Positions 1 through 9,095 of a DNA stretch of 64,000 nt are shown here, in pieces. The translations under genes were made by a program, and so were the position numbers. Positions within the stretch are counted from its first letter, which is position 1, and the number at the start of each line of letters is the position of its first letter. The notes beneath the pieces are model-generated. The model worked only from the letters and a program-made list of their open reading frames with translations, was not told where the DNA came from and did not search any database. Source of the stretch: Chitinophagaceae bacterium UBA4857 (GTDB taxonomy: Bacteria; Bacteroidota; Bacteroidia; Chitinophagales; Chitinophagaceae); the NCBI GenBank assembly GCA_002399735.1, contig DHEF01000012.1, positions 101,699 through 165,698 of the forward strand, written 5' to 3'.

Positions 1-132
1 AATATTACGAAACGCGTATAAAAACCTTGGCGATTAAACAATAACTTAAACACCGTTTTTGACTCACACAACAATGATTTACCGTGCAACACAATTACCG
101 TTTTGACTGAACGCCTTACTGCTGTTTGTTCA

Positions 133-140
133 TATCTTTG
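133..140 (+). promoter_or_regulatory. Bacteroidota -7 box upstream of the GH3-family gene
   Basis: TATCTTTG is an exact match to the TAnnTTTG -7 element of Bacteroidota primary-sigma promoters and lies 48 bases before the ATG of the GH3-family gene. I see no clear -33 TTG at the expected spacing, so this is a moderate call. Confidence 0.45.
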
Positions 141-187
141 CAAGGATTGGTTGCATTCAATAAATTTAACGACACACTATCTATTAT

Positions 188-1720
188 ATGGCATCTATCA
201 TTGATATAAAACTGCCTAAGGCAATTGCAAATGCATTACGCATTCCGCCTAACACGGCTAAAAGGCAGCAGCAACGTGTGTTAAAAAAGCTATTAAAAAA
301 AGCAAGATTTACCGAGTTTGGCCAAAAGTATCGTTTTGATGATGCACTGATGAATAAAAACATCGGTAAAAAGTTTCAGGAGTTGGTGCCTGTGCACGAC
401 TACAATAAAATTTATGAAGAGTGGTGGAAGAAAACACTGGATGGTGTACCTGATGTAACCTGGCCCGGGAAAATAAAGTATTATGCATTAAGTTCCGGCA
501 CATCCGAAGCGGCCAGTAAATATATACCTATTACAAAAGAATTATTACGAAGCAACACCATTAACTATTTAAGACAACTTTTTAGTGTATTTGGTTATGA
601 AGAGGCCAACAAAAAAGCATTTACAAAAGGCTTTTTAATGTTAGGTGGTGCTACCGATTTACAAAAAGGGGAAGCTGGTTGGTATGCCGGTGATCTTAGC
701 GGCATACTGGCAAAGAAACGTCCGTTTTGGTTTCAGACATTTTATAAACCCGGAGGCCGTATTGCAGCCATGAAGGACTGGAACCAAAAGCTGAATGAAA
801 TTGTAGAACATGCAAAGGACTGGGATATTGGTTACATAGTTGGTGTGCCTGCCTGGTGCCAGATGTGTATGGAAATGATTATTGAACACTACAAAGTAAA
901 AAACATACACGAAATATGGCCAAACTTTGGCGTGTTTGTGCATGGTGGGGTTTCGTTTGGTCCGTATAAAAAAGGGTTTGAAAAATTATTGGGCAAACCC
1001 ATTGTATATGTAGAAAACTATTTATCCAGCGAAGGCTTTATTGGTTACAAAACCAGAGAGCATGCAAAGGGTATGCAACTGGTATTAAACAATAATATAT
1101 TTTTTGAGTTTGTTCCTTTTGACGATAAAAACTTTGATGCTGACGGTGTGATTGTAAAAAACCCGGAAGCATTGATGGTACATGAGGTAGAGGAAGGAAA
1201 AGAATACGCTTTATTAATGAGTACCAATGCTGGAACCTGGCGTTACCTGATTGGCGATACCGTAAAGTTTGTTGACCTGGAGCGTCATGAAGTAGCGATA
1301 ACAGGACGTACCAAACATTTTTTAAGTCTGGTAGGCGAGCATTTAAGTGTGGACAATATGAACCGCGCCATACAAATGGCCAGTGAGCACTTTAATATTA
1401 GTATTCCAGAATACACGGTAGTTGGTTTTCCGTACCAAAACTTTTTTGCCCATAAATGGTATGTGGCAACTGACGATAATGTAAATGCAGAAGAACTAAA
1501 ACAGTTTATTGATAAAACAATAAGACAATTAAACGACGACTATGCTACTGAAAGAGACAGTGCTTTAAAAGAAGTGTTTTTAGAAGTACTGACAGAAGAC
1601 AGGTTTTTAAAGTTTATGGAACTGAAAGGTAAGCTGGGCAGCCAGCATAAGTTTCCAAGGGTGATGAAAGGAAAAATGTTGGAAGAGTGGAATAGATATT
1701 TGGAAACAGGGGCAATTTAA
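188..1720 (+). CDS. GH3 auxin-responsive promoter family protein (acyl-adenylate-forming enzyme)
   Basis: The 510-residue protein spans the whole GH3 family, an ANL-superfamily branch that adenylates a carboxylate and, in plants, joins it to an amino acid. Visible motifs: the ATP-binding SSGTS loop at residues 102-106 with the conserved Lys and Ile-Pro after it, YLSSEG near 279-284, YLIGDTVKF near 353-361 and GRTKHF near 374. There is no signal peptide, so it is cytosolic. The ATG follows an exact TAnnTTTG box by 48 bases. A LysE-type exporter gene starts 38 bases downstream on the same strand, suggesting one transcript and perhaps export of an amino-acid-like product. The family is clear; the bacterial substrate is unknown. 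Confidence 0.9.
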   Translation: MASIIDIKLPKAIANALRIPPNTAKRQQQRVLKKLLKKARFTEFGQKYRFDDALMNKNIGKKFQELVPVHDYNKIYEEWWKKTLDGVPDVTWPGKIKYYALSSGTSEAASKYIPITKELLRSNTINYLRQLFSVFGYEEANKKAFTKGFLMLGGATDLQKGEAGWYAGDLSGILAKKRPFWFQTFYKPGGRIAAMKDWNQKLNEIVEHAKDWDIGYIVGVPAWCQMCMEMIIEHYKVKNIHEIWPNFGVFVHGGVSFGPYKKGFEKLLGKPIVYVENYLSSEGFIGYKTREHAKGMQLVLNNNIFFEFVPFDDKNFDADGVIVKNPEALMVHEVEEGKEYALLMSTNAGTWRYLIGDTVKFVDLERHEVAITGRTKHFLSLVGEHLSVDNMNRAIQMASEHFNISIPEYTVVGFPYQNFFAHKWYVATDDNVNAEELKQFIDKTIRQLNDDYATERDSALKEVFLEVLTEDRFLKFMELKGKLGSQHKFPRVMKGKMLEEWNRYLETGAI

Positions 1721-1758
1721 CCAAAAGACGATAAGCAACTGTTGCTGATACTTGTATT

Positions 1759-2382
1759 ATGATAGAAGCTTTACTTAAAGGACTTACGTTTGGGTTATGG
1801 CTAAGTTTAGCGGTAGGGCCCGTTTTGTTTTCAATAATAAAACAAAGTTTAAATAACGGCTACCGTGGCGGCATTGCTTTTGTACTTGGCGTTTTTGCCA
1901 GCGATGTTTTGTTGGTATTGGTCAGTAATGTTTTCTCCGAGTTTTTTAACCGTATTAGCGGCTTACAAAAAGAGATAGCGGTTATTGGTTCTATATTCCT
2001 TATTTCATTAGGGGTGTTTTTTCTGTTTTTTAAAAAAACCGTTTTGAATGATGGCGGCGGTGTGCTGACCAAGTTTAGAAAAAGAGATTATATACGCATA
2101 TCACTTTCAGGTTTTTTTATGAACCTGCTTAACCCTGGCGTATTTGTTTTCTGGATATATTCTTCATCGGTTGTAGTAGCTAATACCGTTAACCATCGTA
2201 TTGTTGTTTTTGCTACCTGTTTGCTTTGGGTATTAAGTACCGATTTGCTCAAAGTTTTTCTGGCCGATAAAATACGTAACCGGCTTACCCCTAAAAATAT
2301 TCATATTATTAATCGCCTGAATGGTGCTATTTTACTGGGCTTTGGAGCGGTGTTGTTGTGGGGTGTTTTCTTTTATAAGTAG
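1759..2382 (+). CDS. LysE family translocator
   Basis: The 207-residue hydrophobic protein has about six membrane segments, and its N-terminal GLWLSLAVGPVLFSIIKQSL block is typical of LysE/RhtB amino-acid exporters. A second conserved stretch, GFFMNLLNPGVFVFW near residues 120-135, matches the family's repeat NPKxxxFF-type motif. Length is normal for the family (about 200-210). It follows the GH3-type gene by 38 bases and is probably co-transcribed. Substrate specificity cannot be read from the sequence; export of an amino acid or conjugate is inferred from family and context. Confidence 0.85.
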   Translation: MIEALLKGLTFGLWLSLAVGPVLFSIIKQSLNNGYRGGIAFVLGVFASDVLLVLVSNVFSEFFNRISGLQKEIAVIGSIFLISLGVFFLFFKKTVLNDGGGVLTKFRKRDYIRISLSGFFMNLLNPGVFVFWIYSSSVVVANTVNHRIVVFATCLLWVLSTDLLKVFLADKIRNRLTPKNIHIINRLNGAILLGFGAVLLWGVFFYK

Positions 2383-2595
2383 GGGATGGTTAATAGTTCA
2401 TTGTTAATGGTTAATGGGGTTTGGGAGAAAAAATTTGAGACAAATGTATGGCACAATTAAGCTGGATTACGCATAGTAAAAATAGAACAATGAGAAGTCA
2501 CATATACTTCAATCCTCTGTGCCCTCTGTGGTAAATAGTTTTACGACACGATTTGTATCAGGTCGTCTTATTCCTCACACTGTGGTAAATCAGCT

Positions 2596-3285
2596 CTAGT
2601 AAGTCATCTTATACCCCATCCCTCTTACATTAATAATCTTTACACTACTATCGGTATTCAGATATTTCCTGAGCTTGGAAATAAAAACATCCAGGCTTCT
2701 TCCCGAAAAATAATCGGTATTACCCCACAGCGTTTGCAGGAGATAGTTCCGTTGCAGGGCTTCGTTCCGGTTAAGCAGTAAAAGGTTTAATAAATCGGCT
2801 TCACGGGAAGTGAGTTGCCGGCGTTGTTTGCCTGCCAGCAATTCTCCTGCCGGATAATGAAAACGGAAAATGCCAAAAGCCCACGTGCGGGCCTCGGCTG
2901 ATTTAGTTACAACACTGTTTTCTTTTCGCAATAAGGATCTCATTCTTACCACGAGTTCTGCAATACTAAAAGGTTTTTTCAGGTAATCGTTACCGCCCAA
3001 CTCAAAACCTTTTACCACATCATCCGTTTGTGACCGTGAGGTAAGAAAAATAACAGGAGTCAGCACATCCGTTTTTCTCAACTCCATTATAAAGTCAAAA
3101 CCATTGCCATCTGGTAACATCACATCGGCAATAATGATAGCAGGACTATGCTGCCTGTATAAAAGCATGGCCCGGGCAATAGTAGGGGCATGATACACCT
3201 CAAAGCCTTTTGTTTCCAGGCTTTCTTTTACTATTTCTGCCAGTGCAGGTTCGTCCTCAATAAATAAAACTTTTTCCTGACTCAT
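2596..3285 (-). CDS. OmpR-family response regulator
   Basis: The 229-residue regulator has an N-terminal receiver domain with acidic pair E10/D11, phosphoacceptor D54 (IIADVMLP) and the switch Lys in LKKPF near 104. A C-terminal winged helix ends in the usual RSLDVFISKLRKYL...RGMGYKM pattern. I chose the ATG at 3285, not the one 9 bases further upstream, because it overlaps the kinase stop codon as ATGA, the classic translationally coupled arrangement. The upstream gene on the same strand is the partner histidine kinase. Target genes are not evident; the divergent TlpA-type gene is a candidate by position only. Confidence 0.93.
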   Translation of the reverse strand: MSQEKVLFIEDEPALAEIVKESLETKGFEVYHAPTIARAMLLYRQHSPAIIIADVMLPDGNGFDFIMELRKTDVLTPVIFLTSRSQTDDVVKGFELGGNDYLKKPFSIAELVVRMRSLLRKENSVVTKSAEARTWAFGIFRFHYPAGELLAGKQRRQLTSREADLLNLLLLNRNEALQRNYLLQTLWGNTDYFSGRSLDVFISKLRKYLNTDSSVKIINVRGMGYKMTY

Positions 3286-4772
3286 AAGGGCCATGATAAA
3301 ATAACAGTAGTACCCACTCCTTTCTTGCTTTTGATGTCAATGGCTCCCTGATGGGCTTTCATAATCTGGAGCACATAATTTAACCCCAGCCCATATCCTT
3401 TAACGGCATGATGAGGCTTAGGTTCCCGGTAAAACTTATCAAATACATAAGGGATAGCATCAGCAGCAATACCCTCACCGGTATCGTTGCAATGCATATA
3501 AAAATATTTATCATCTGTATAACAGGTAATATGGATGTTTACTTCAGCCCCGGAATACTTTACTGCATTATCCAGCACATTCGTAAGTGCCTGGTTAAAA
3601 AGTTCCGGATCAGCTGACACAACACCCGTATTGCTACTATTACTAAACTGGTAGTTAATGGGTTTGCCCGCAGCAATTTGTAATCGTTCTATAATCGCCT
3701 GCAGGGTTGCTGCAACCTCAACCTTATCCCGTTGCAGCGACAATGTTTTATCATAAACAGAAATATAGAGAATATGATCAATCAGCCCGGCCAGACGCGC
3801 TGTCTCATTTTCTGCATGTTCCAGGTAACGGGACTGTTGTGCCTTACTCGTATCCTTATCCTGCAAAGCCTCAATGGCAGCAGCAATGGTAGCCACCGGC
3901 GTTTTTAATTCGTGGGTAATATTATTAACAAAATCATTTTTAATAACGGCGAGTCTTTTTTCATAAAACAAAGCTTTTAATAATAACCAGGTAGATAAGG
4001 CAACTAAAACAACCAGCAGCAGCGAACCGCCCAACACCCATTTCATCTGGGTAAAAACATAGCCTACCGGGTTATCAAATACGGCCCGCACATACTGATC
4101 TTTGGGCGCCCACCATTTATAAGTGGGTAGCGCTTTTGTAACAACCATACCTTTTTTAAATAAGCCTTCCGGCTTTTGTATATAATGCGACAGGCTATCC
4201 GTTTCAGCAATATGAAACCGAAACCGGGCATCAATATGCTGTTGTGTAAGGTGTTGTTGTAATACAGGGCGCAGGCGGGTGGTGTCGAAACCGTAAGCCT
4301 TTACCTTATCCTGTGTAAAGTGTCCAAGACTTTGCGTGCGAAAATAAACCACGTGATTCTCCAGGTCTTCGGTCCGCAGGTTATGTGCATACTGTTGGGC
4401 AATCTTTTTTTTATAGGTAGTATCGGCAGCTGTTAAAGAATCCGGGAGACTGGCTGTGCTGAACGAAGTATGATCCTTTTTATCTTTTGCATTATAAATA
4501 TGGTGAACAAAATATTTAACGCCCGGCATACTCCTGCTCCTGATGGTAAAAGCAGCGGTATCCATTAACTGCTCCGTTAACAACTGTTCTATGGTATCAC
4601 AACGAACCCTGAACTCTTCCCGTACGGCATCTTCAAAAACAAGATTTACTTCTCTTTCAAAATTATACAGGGAGGTACGGTAATAGTTTTTTATCCAGTA
4701 AAACTGCAAAACAATCACCCCTGCTATGGCTAGGAGGCAGATCGTTAATAATAACCGGATATTTTTTACCAT
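3282..4772 (-). CDS. sensor histidine kinase
   Basis: The 496-residue kinase has a first membrane helix (about residues 6-26), a periplasmic sensor region of roughly 215 residues of unrecognised fold and a second helix (about 243-268). HisKA follows, with phosphoacceptor H287 in NNITHELKTP, and then a HATPase_c domain showing the N box (NVLDNAVKYSG), G1 (DTGEGI), F (FDKFYRE) and G2 (GYGLGLNYV). All catalytic motifs are intact. Its stop overlaps the response-regulator start by four bases. A TAnnTTTG box lies at 4777-4784 on this strand, so close to the ATG that the message could be almost leaderless. Confidence 0.93.
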   Translation of the reverse strand: MVKNIRLLLTICLLAIAGVIVLQFYWIKNYYRTSLYNFEREVNLVFEDAVREEFRVRCDTIEQLLTEQLMDTAAFTIRSRSMPGVKYFVHHIYNAKDKKDHTSFSTASLPDSLTAADTTYKKKIAQQYAHNLRTEDLENHVVYFRTQSLGHFTQDKVKAYGFDTTRLRPVLQQHLTQQHIDARFRFHIAETDSLSHYIQKPEGLFKKGMVVTKALPTYKWWAPKDQYVRAVFDNPVGYVFTQMKWVLGGSLLLVVLVALSTWLLLKALFYEKRLAVIKNDFVNNITHELKTPVATIAAAIEALQDKDTSKAQQSRYLEHAENETARLAGLIDHILYISVYDKTLSLQRDKVEVAATLQAIIERLQIAAGKPINYQFSNSSNTGVVSADPELFNQALTNVLDNAVKYSGAEVNIHITCYTDDKYFYMHCNDTGEGIAADAIPYVFDKFYREPKPHHAVKGYGLGLNYVLQIMKAHQGAIDIKSKKGVGTTVILSWPL

Positions 4773-4776
4773 AACA

Positions 4777-4784
4777 CAAATATA
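4777..4784 (-). promoter_or_regulatory. -7 box before the histidine kinase gene
   Basis: On the minus strand this reads TATATTTG, an exact TAnnTTTG. It ends only five bases before the ATG, so transcription would begin at or next to the start codon. No -33 element is clear. It could be chance in AT-rich DNA. Confidence 0.3.
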
Positions 4785-4889
4785 AAACTTGTAAAAAGCT
4801 TACCGCTTGCGTTAACAAACAATAACATTCGGTAACAACTGCTTAACGCTACCAGAGGAAGAGGTGGCGGACATTTGAAAAAAAATAGC

Positions 4890-6116
4890 ATGAAAAAATT
4901 AATAACTATCGCATTTTTCGTCTGTGTACTGCAATCAAATGCACAGGAGCCGCTGTTAACCACCGGTAGTACATTTCCCGATATGGTCATTAACCATATC
5001 AGTAATGCACCTGTAAAGGAATTTTACCTGGGCAAGGCAAAAGACAATAAATTTTATATCCTTAACTTCTGGGGTACCTGGTGCAGCCCTTGTATTCCTG
5101 AAATGGATTCACTGGCAAAACTGCAAAAACAATTCGGAGCTAAAGTACAGGTAATTGCCATTTCCGATGACAACGAAGCCCGCAAGAAAAAATACCTGCA
5201 GAACAAACCCTCTGCTATCTGGCTGGCCACCGATACCAGTTATACCTTGTATAATATGTTGGGCCTGGCTTTTGTCGGGCAGAGCATCATTGTTAACCCG
5301 GCTAAAAAAATTGTCGCTATGGTAAGAACAGACTCCATCAACGCACAACTGCTGAACAGCTTACTAAGGGGAGATACCGTAAAAATGAGTGCGGGGATAA
5401 AAGAAACACTTATTCCTGCCGGTAGTGATGACTTTGCCGTGGATTCTTTAATGGAACATAGTTTTACCATCCGGGGTTTTAAAAAAGGACAACGGAGCAT
5501 GGGCAAACTTTATTGGGACAACCCGGCATATGGCAACCGCAGGGCTTCCTGGTTTAATGTTAGTATCGGGTTATTGTACCGATCCGCCTATGGTATAAAA
5601 TCATATGGAAAACAGGAACTGTATGAGGGCACGGTAACCAGTGCCGATGTGAATGGCAGCGGAGGTGACGGTAAAAGCCATTTATATTGTGTGGACCTGC
5701 TGGTGCCTCCCGGGAAAGAGGATAGCCTGTACACCCTGCTACAGCAACATCTGAACAATAACCTGCTGGTACAGGCACGTCCCGACAAAAAAATAATACC
5801 GGTATATGTATTAAAACAAAAACCGGGAGCCGCCCTGGCTATTACGCCGTCGGCTGCTGCATTAAGCACTATGGGCTTTAGTGGCAAGGGGTATACCGGA
5901 ACAAAAGTATTGTTGAAAGATTTTGCAGCCGATTACCTGTCAAACGAATTGAGTTTGCCCGTGGTAGATGAAACCGGTTTAACGGGTTATTACGATATTA
6001 AAACAACTGTTGAACAGCGCAATCTGGCCGGTATTTTACAATCAATAGAGGCACTGGGCTTGGTTGTAGAAAAAGCAGAAAGGGAAATGCCGGTGATTGT
6101 GTATTACAGAAAATAA
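4890..6116 (+). CDS. TlpA-type thioredoxin-like protein with DUF3738-like C-terminal domain
   Basis: The 408-residue protein starts with a signal peptide (MKKLITIAFFVCVLQSNA), so it is exported. A thioredoxin fold of the TlpA/ResA kind follows, with redox motif WCSPC at residues 64-68 and the usual NFWGTW lead-in. The second half (about 170-408) contains a GLTGYYD motif near the end, resembling the DUF3738/TIGR03435 domain of secreted proteins; this part of the call is from motif memory and is less certain. I use the ATG at 4890 because the earlier in-frame start is TTG and would add residues before the signal peptide. It is divergent from the two-component system, which may sense envelope redox stress (inference). 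Confidence 0.8.
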   Translation: MKKLITIAFFVCVLQSNAQEPLLTTGSTFPDMVINHISNAPVKEFYLGKAKDNKFYILNFWGTWCSPCIPEMDSLAKLQKQFGAKVQVIAISDDNEARKKKYLQNKPSAIWLATDTSYTLYNMLGLAFVGQSIIVNPAKKIVAMVRTDSINAQLLNSLLRGDTVKMSAGIKETLIPAGSDDFAVDSLMEHSFTIRGFKKGQRSMGKLYWDNPAYGNRRASWFNVSIGLLYRSAYGIKSYGKQELYEGTVTSADVNGSGGDGKSHLYCVDLLVPPGKEDSLYTLLQQHLNNNLLVQARPDKKIIPVYVLKQKPGAALAITPSAAALSTMGFSGKGYTGTKVLLKDFAADYLSNELSLPVVDETGLTGYYDIKTTVEQRNLAGILQSIEALGLVVEKAEREMPVIVYYRK

Positions 6117-6119
6117 AAG

Positions 6120-6192
6120 GACGTTAAATAGTATTACTACAGTTGAACGGAGCGTCGCAAGGGACGATCAATCAGGGAACTGCAGTCGGTAA
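6120..6192 (-). repeat. Dispersed intergenic repeat, copy M
   Basis: Reverse-oriented copy of the window's dispersed repeat. It contains the complement of the GACGCTCCGTTC core and of the stretch GCAGTTCCCTGA shared with the copy at 61750-61930. It fills the gap between two convergent genes. Confidence 0.6.
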
Positions 6193-6194
6193 CA

Positions 6195-6225
6195 AAAAAG
6201 GCATACCGTATTGGCGTGCCTTTTT
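6195..6225. terminator. Bidirectional intrinsic terminator
   Basis: AAAAAGGCA (6195-6203) pairs with TGCCTTTTT (6217-6225), giving a 9-bp stem with A/T tracts on both sides. It sits between the convergent TlpA-type gene and darB and can serve both. Confidence 0.8.
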
Positions 6226-6258
6226 CTATTAACTATTAACAATGAACCATTAACTAAA

Positions 6259-7407
6259 CTACACTACTGTCAGCAACCCGTACATGTAAGAAAAACGGGA
6301 GCTTTCCGGCACTAATAAAAATATTTTTTGCCCTTTTTGTAGTTTGCCGCTGTGGAATAATTCATCCATCATTAAATAAATAGATGCCGCACCTACATTA
6401 CCCACATTGGGTAAGTTTACAAACCAGTTTTCGTAAGGGATAGGTATGTTTTGTGCATTCAGCTCATCAAATATTTTGCTGCGGAAAAAGTTGCTGCTCA
6501 TGTGTGGTAAAAACCAATCAATCTCGCTGCTTTGCAAACCATGTTTTTCCATGGTTTCACGCATTTTAGTAATACCAAGGGGTACAATATGCTCGCCCAA
6601 TAATTTTACGTCCTGCTTAATGCTCATTACCGATTTTCCAATCAGGTCTTCCGGCGAATAATCTTTATAACTTACAAGCTTTCCGTTTTCGTCTTTATCA
6701 CTGGCCATGTACATACAAGGTGGTAATTCTTTGGCAAATGAAACACCGTCCAGCCATTCAATACGCAGGCTTAAACCGTTGGGGTTGGGTGTATTACTTA
6801 AAAGTGTAACACCGGCACCGTCAGATAACATCCAGCGTAAAAAATCTTTTTCAAAAGCAATGTATGGGTTGGCTTCAATAGCTTCCAGTTTGTTGGCTTC
6901 GTCTTCAAACATTTCGGCACGCATGGTGCGTGAAAGTTTTTCCGATCCGCTGGCAATAGCATTTGTTGCATCGCCGGTGCGAATGCTCATAAACGCATAC
7001 TTTAATGCATGCATGCCTGCGCAGCACACGCCTGAAGGCGATACTACTTCAATGTTTTCGGTTTCCGGTAACTCACCATGCACCATTACGCCATGCGATG
7101 GCATTAACTGGTCAGGCGATGAAGTACCGCATGAAATAAGATCAATCTTTTTTAAATCATCGGTATTGTTAGCAAACATTTTGTGTACCGCTGCCGCTAC
7201 CATTTGCGCATTGGTATGGGTGCTTACGCCGGTTTTGTCCAACGCATAATACCGTTTGGTAATACCGTTATTGCGTAATATTAATCTTTTAGATTTTGAT
7301 GCCTTGTTATTGATATGACCCAAAAAATCCTCCATATCATCGTTTGATACGGGCTCGTTTGGTAAAAAATGCGAGGTGTTAGTGATATAAACTTCTTTCA
7401 ACGACAT
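6259..7407 (-). CDS. darB: DarB-like beta-ketoacyl-ACP synthase III (dialkylresorcinol synthesis)
   Basis: The 382-residue thiolase-fold enzyme is of the KAS III (FabH-like) class. Nucleophile C129 sits in SGVCCAGMHALK, the active-site His in FLPHMSSNFF and the active-site Asn in NVGNVGAAS, so the Cys-His-Asn triad is intact. In dialkylresorcinol and flexirubin pathways DarB joins two fatty-acyl-derived units to form the ring precursor. The assignment rests on the gene directly upstream (4 bases away), which is DarA-like; alone it could be called only KAS III. It is the last gene of a three-gene leftward operon and ends at a strong terminator. Confidence 0.85.
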   Translation of the reverse strand: MSLKEVYITNTSHFLPNEPVSNDDMEDFLGHINNKASKSKRLILRNNGITKRYYALDKTGVSTHTNAQMVAAAVHKMFANNTDDLKKIDLISCGTSSPDQLMPSHGVMVHGELPETENIEVVSPSGVCCAGMHALKYAFMSIRTGDATNAIASGSEKLSRTMRAEMFEDEANKLEAIEANPYIAFEKDFLRWMLSDGAGVTLLSNTPNPNGLSLRIEWLDGVSFAKELPPCMYMASDKDENGKLVSYKDYSPEDLIGKSVMSIKQDVKLLGEHIVPLGITKMRETMEKHGLQSSEIDWFLPHMSSNFFRSKIFDELNAQNIPIPYENWFVNLPNVGNVGAASIYLMMDELFHSGKLQKGQKIFLLVPESSRFSYMYGLLTVV

Positions 7408-7411
7408 GATC

Positions 7412-8320
7412 TTATTTTAATGCTACTCCGGAATAATATTGTTGCTGTTTTTTTATGCGGTTTAATTTAAAAACACGAAACAAAACAAAGTCAATTACAT
7501 ATAATGTGGGCGCCACTACACACAATGCAAACAAAAGGTAATACTTAAAAGCGGTTACCCAAGCGGCCCTGTTTTTTCTTTTATTTATTTGTTTAGCCCA
7601 TATAGGAAATAAATGCGCTCCCTTATGTTCAAAAAACATTAAATGGTAATGCACCCGTACCGCTTTTTGCGCTATCAGTGCCGGTTGTAATGCGCTCCAG
7701 TTTTCCTGTTGCAAATGTTGCAATACGGTGTTGCCAAATACCGATGCGTTTTTTACATCCTCATCTGCCACACCCGGTTTAGGAAAAATGCCCCATTTTT
7801 TATCGGTACGGCCATACAATAACCAGTGTACAATGGTAACCAAACTAACATAATTATTATGTTTATCAACAATAGCAATATTGCCTACCAGTTTTGCATT
7901 GGCCTGTTGCAATAACCCTTTTACTTTTTCCTGCGAGTTTAGCCACATATTGCGACAACCGCTTATTGTTACTACCGGTGTGTTATTGGCAATAGCTTTG
8001 AACGTAGGGTGTTGCAATATAGAATTAGCCGGCAAACTTGGCGATAAAAACCAGGGTTGATAACCAAACAAAATTAAATCGTACTGCTCCTGCTGCGGTG
8101 TAAAAGGCTGTAAGGCTACCGGTTTTAAAAACACACAGTCCGGCATTTTATCAAAAAACACCGAAGCCTTCCAGGGGAAAACAAAAGGCTGTTCGGGCTG
8201 TACCAATATTTTTTCCACCGCAACACCAGCTTGTACAAGCGGCTGGGTAAAGTTGTCCATTATGTTGGTCAACTGTCCTGTTTGGGTGTAATAAATAGCT
8301 AATACCTTTTTGTTTGTCAT
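7412..8320 (-). CDS. darA: DarA-like dialkylresorcinol condensing enzyme/aromatase
   Basis: The 302-residue protein begins with a flavodoxin-like strand-loop (KKVLAIYYTQTGQLTNIMD), followed by LFGYQPWFLSPSLPANSIL and TISGCRNMW. This pattern matches proteins annotated as dialkylresorcinol condensing enzyme DarA. A hydrophobic segment near residues 255-280 suggests membrane contact at the C-terminus. The family acts with DarB in making 2,5-dialkylresorcinols, in aromatisation or condensation depending on the report. It lies 4 bases before darB and 27 bases after a small secreted-protein gene. The family call is fairly secure; the product (free resorcinol or flexirubin pigment) is not shown here. 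Confidence 0.82.
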   Translation of the reverse strand: MTNKKVLAIYYTQTGQLTNIMDNFTQPLVQAGVAVEKILVQPEQPFVFPWKASVFFDKMPDCVFLKPVALQPFTPQQEQYDLILFGYQPWFLSPSLPANSILQHPTFKAIANNTPVVTISGCRNMWLNSQEKVKGLLQQANAKLVGNIAIVDKHNNYVSLVTIVHWLLYGRTDKKWGIFPKPGVADEDVKNASVFGNTVLQHLQQENWSALQPALIAQKAVRVHYHLMFFEHKGAHLFPIWAKQINKRKNRAAWVTAFKYYLLFALCVVAPTLYVIDFVLFRVFKLNRIKKQQQYYSGVALK

Positions 8321-8347
8321 GTTGGTGGCAACCCGCAGGGCGGTTTA

Positions 8348-8854
8348 TTAAAAATCCTTAGGACTAATAATTTTTGATGTTTTACTATACGTAACAATAG
8401 CCGACTGTACCACAGGCGGTAGGCTTTTATAGTTTTTAATAATTATCGCTTTATCCTCGTCCAGGTTCTTTTTATACTTTACAATATTGGGTGCGTTTTC
8501 CTGAATCAGTAAACGCAAAAAACGAAATTCAGCATTATCATTATCCTTACCAATGGCCGCTTCCAGTTTTTCTTTTCCTTCTTTAAAAGTGCTCAGTTTT
8601 TTACCCGCACCCGAAATAAGCCCTGATTTACGCATTAATAAAGCACCCTCAAAAGCCTGCTTTTCGTTATCGCTGCTGTTTTGTACCAGTGCCAGTTGAG
8701 CTTCAATTGGCTCCAGCTTGGCCATGCGTAAAGCATCATAAACCGGCTTTTTATCCAGTGCCGGTAAAACGGTAAATGCCGATGCTACTGTTAGAAACAG
8801 TACCAGTACGGCAAAAAACTGCATAAAACGTTGGGTTGTGCTAGAAGTTTTCAT
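8348..8854 (-). CDS. Small exported or membrane-anchored protein of the darAB operon, function unknown
   Basis: The 168-residue protein has one N-terminal hydrophobic segment (about residues 10-27, FFAVLVLFLTVASAFTVL) and a helical, Lys/Glu-rich remainder with no enzyme motif I recognise. I prefer the ATG at 8854 over the one at 8863 because an exact TATATTTG promoter box ends at 8865, which places the transcription start downstream of 8863. It heads the operon with darA and darB, so a role in resorcinol or pigment handling is a positional inference only. Confidence 0.72.
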   Translation of the reverse strand: MKTSSTTQRFMQFFAVLVLFLTVASAFTVLPALDKKPVYDALRMAKLEPIEAQLALVQNSSDNEKQAFEGALLMRKSGLISGAGKKLSTFKEGKEKLEAAIGKDNDNAEFRFLRLLIQENAPNIVKYKKNLDEDKAIIIKNYKSLPPVVQSAIVTYSKTSKIISPKDF

Positions 8855-8864
8855 AAAAAACATG

Positions 8865-8872
8865 CAAATATA
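8865..8872 (-). promoter_or_regulatory. -7 box of the darAB operon
   Basis: The minus strand reads TATATTTG, an exact Bacteroidota TAnnTTTG element, 10 bases before the chosen ATG at 8854. The leader would be very short. No clear -33 element. Confidence 0.4.
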
Positions 8873-9054
8873 GTTAATTAATAAGCAAGCTTTCGCTTAC
8901 CGGTTACACAAAGACAAATTTTAAAACCTGGCGGTTGCAACACTGGTAATACAATATTAGTACCTAAAAAACCGCATAGCCCCTTGTGTGCTAACATTTT
9001 GTTATAAATGGAACAGTTTTTGATAAGTGGTTCTATTATAGATATGTATACGAT

Positions 9055-9062
9055 TAACTTTG
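9055..9062 (+). promoter_or_regulatory. -7 box before the secreted beta-rich protein gene
   Basis: TAACTTTG matches TAnnTTTG exactly and lies about 27-33 bases before the candidate ATGs at 9090 and 9096. It argues against the TTG at 9060 as the start. Confidence 0.5.
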
Positions 9063-9095
9063 CAAAAATTAATCGTTCACTTAAAATTAATGGAT

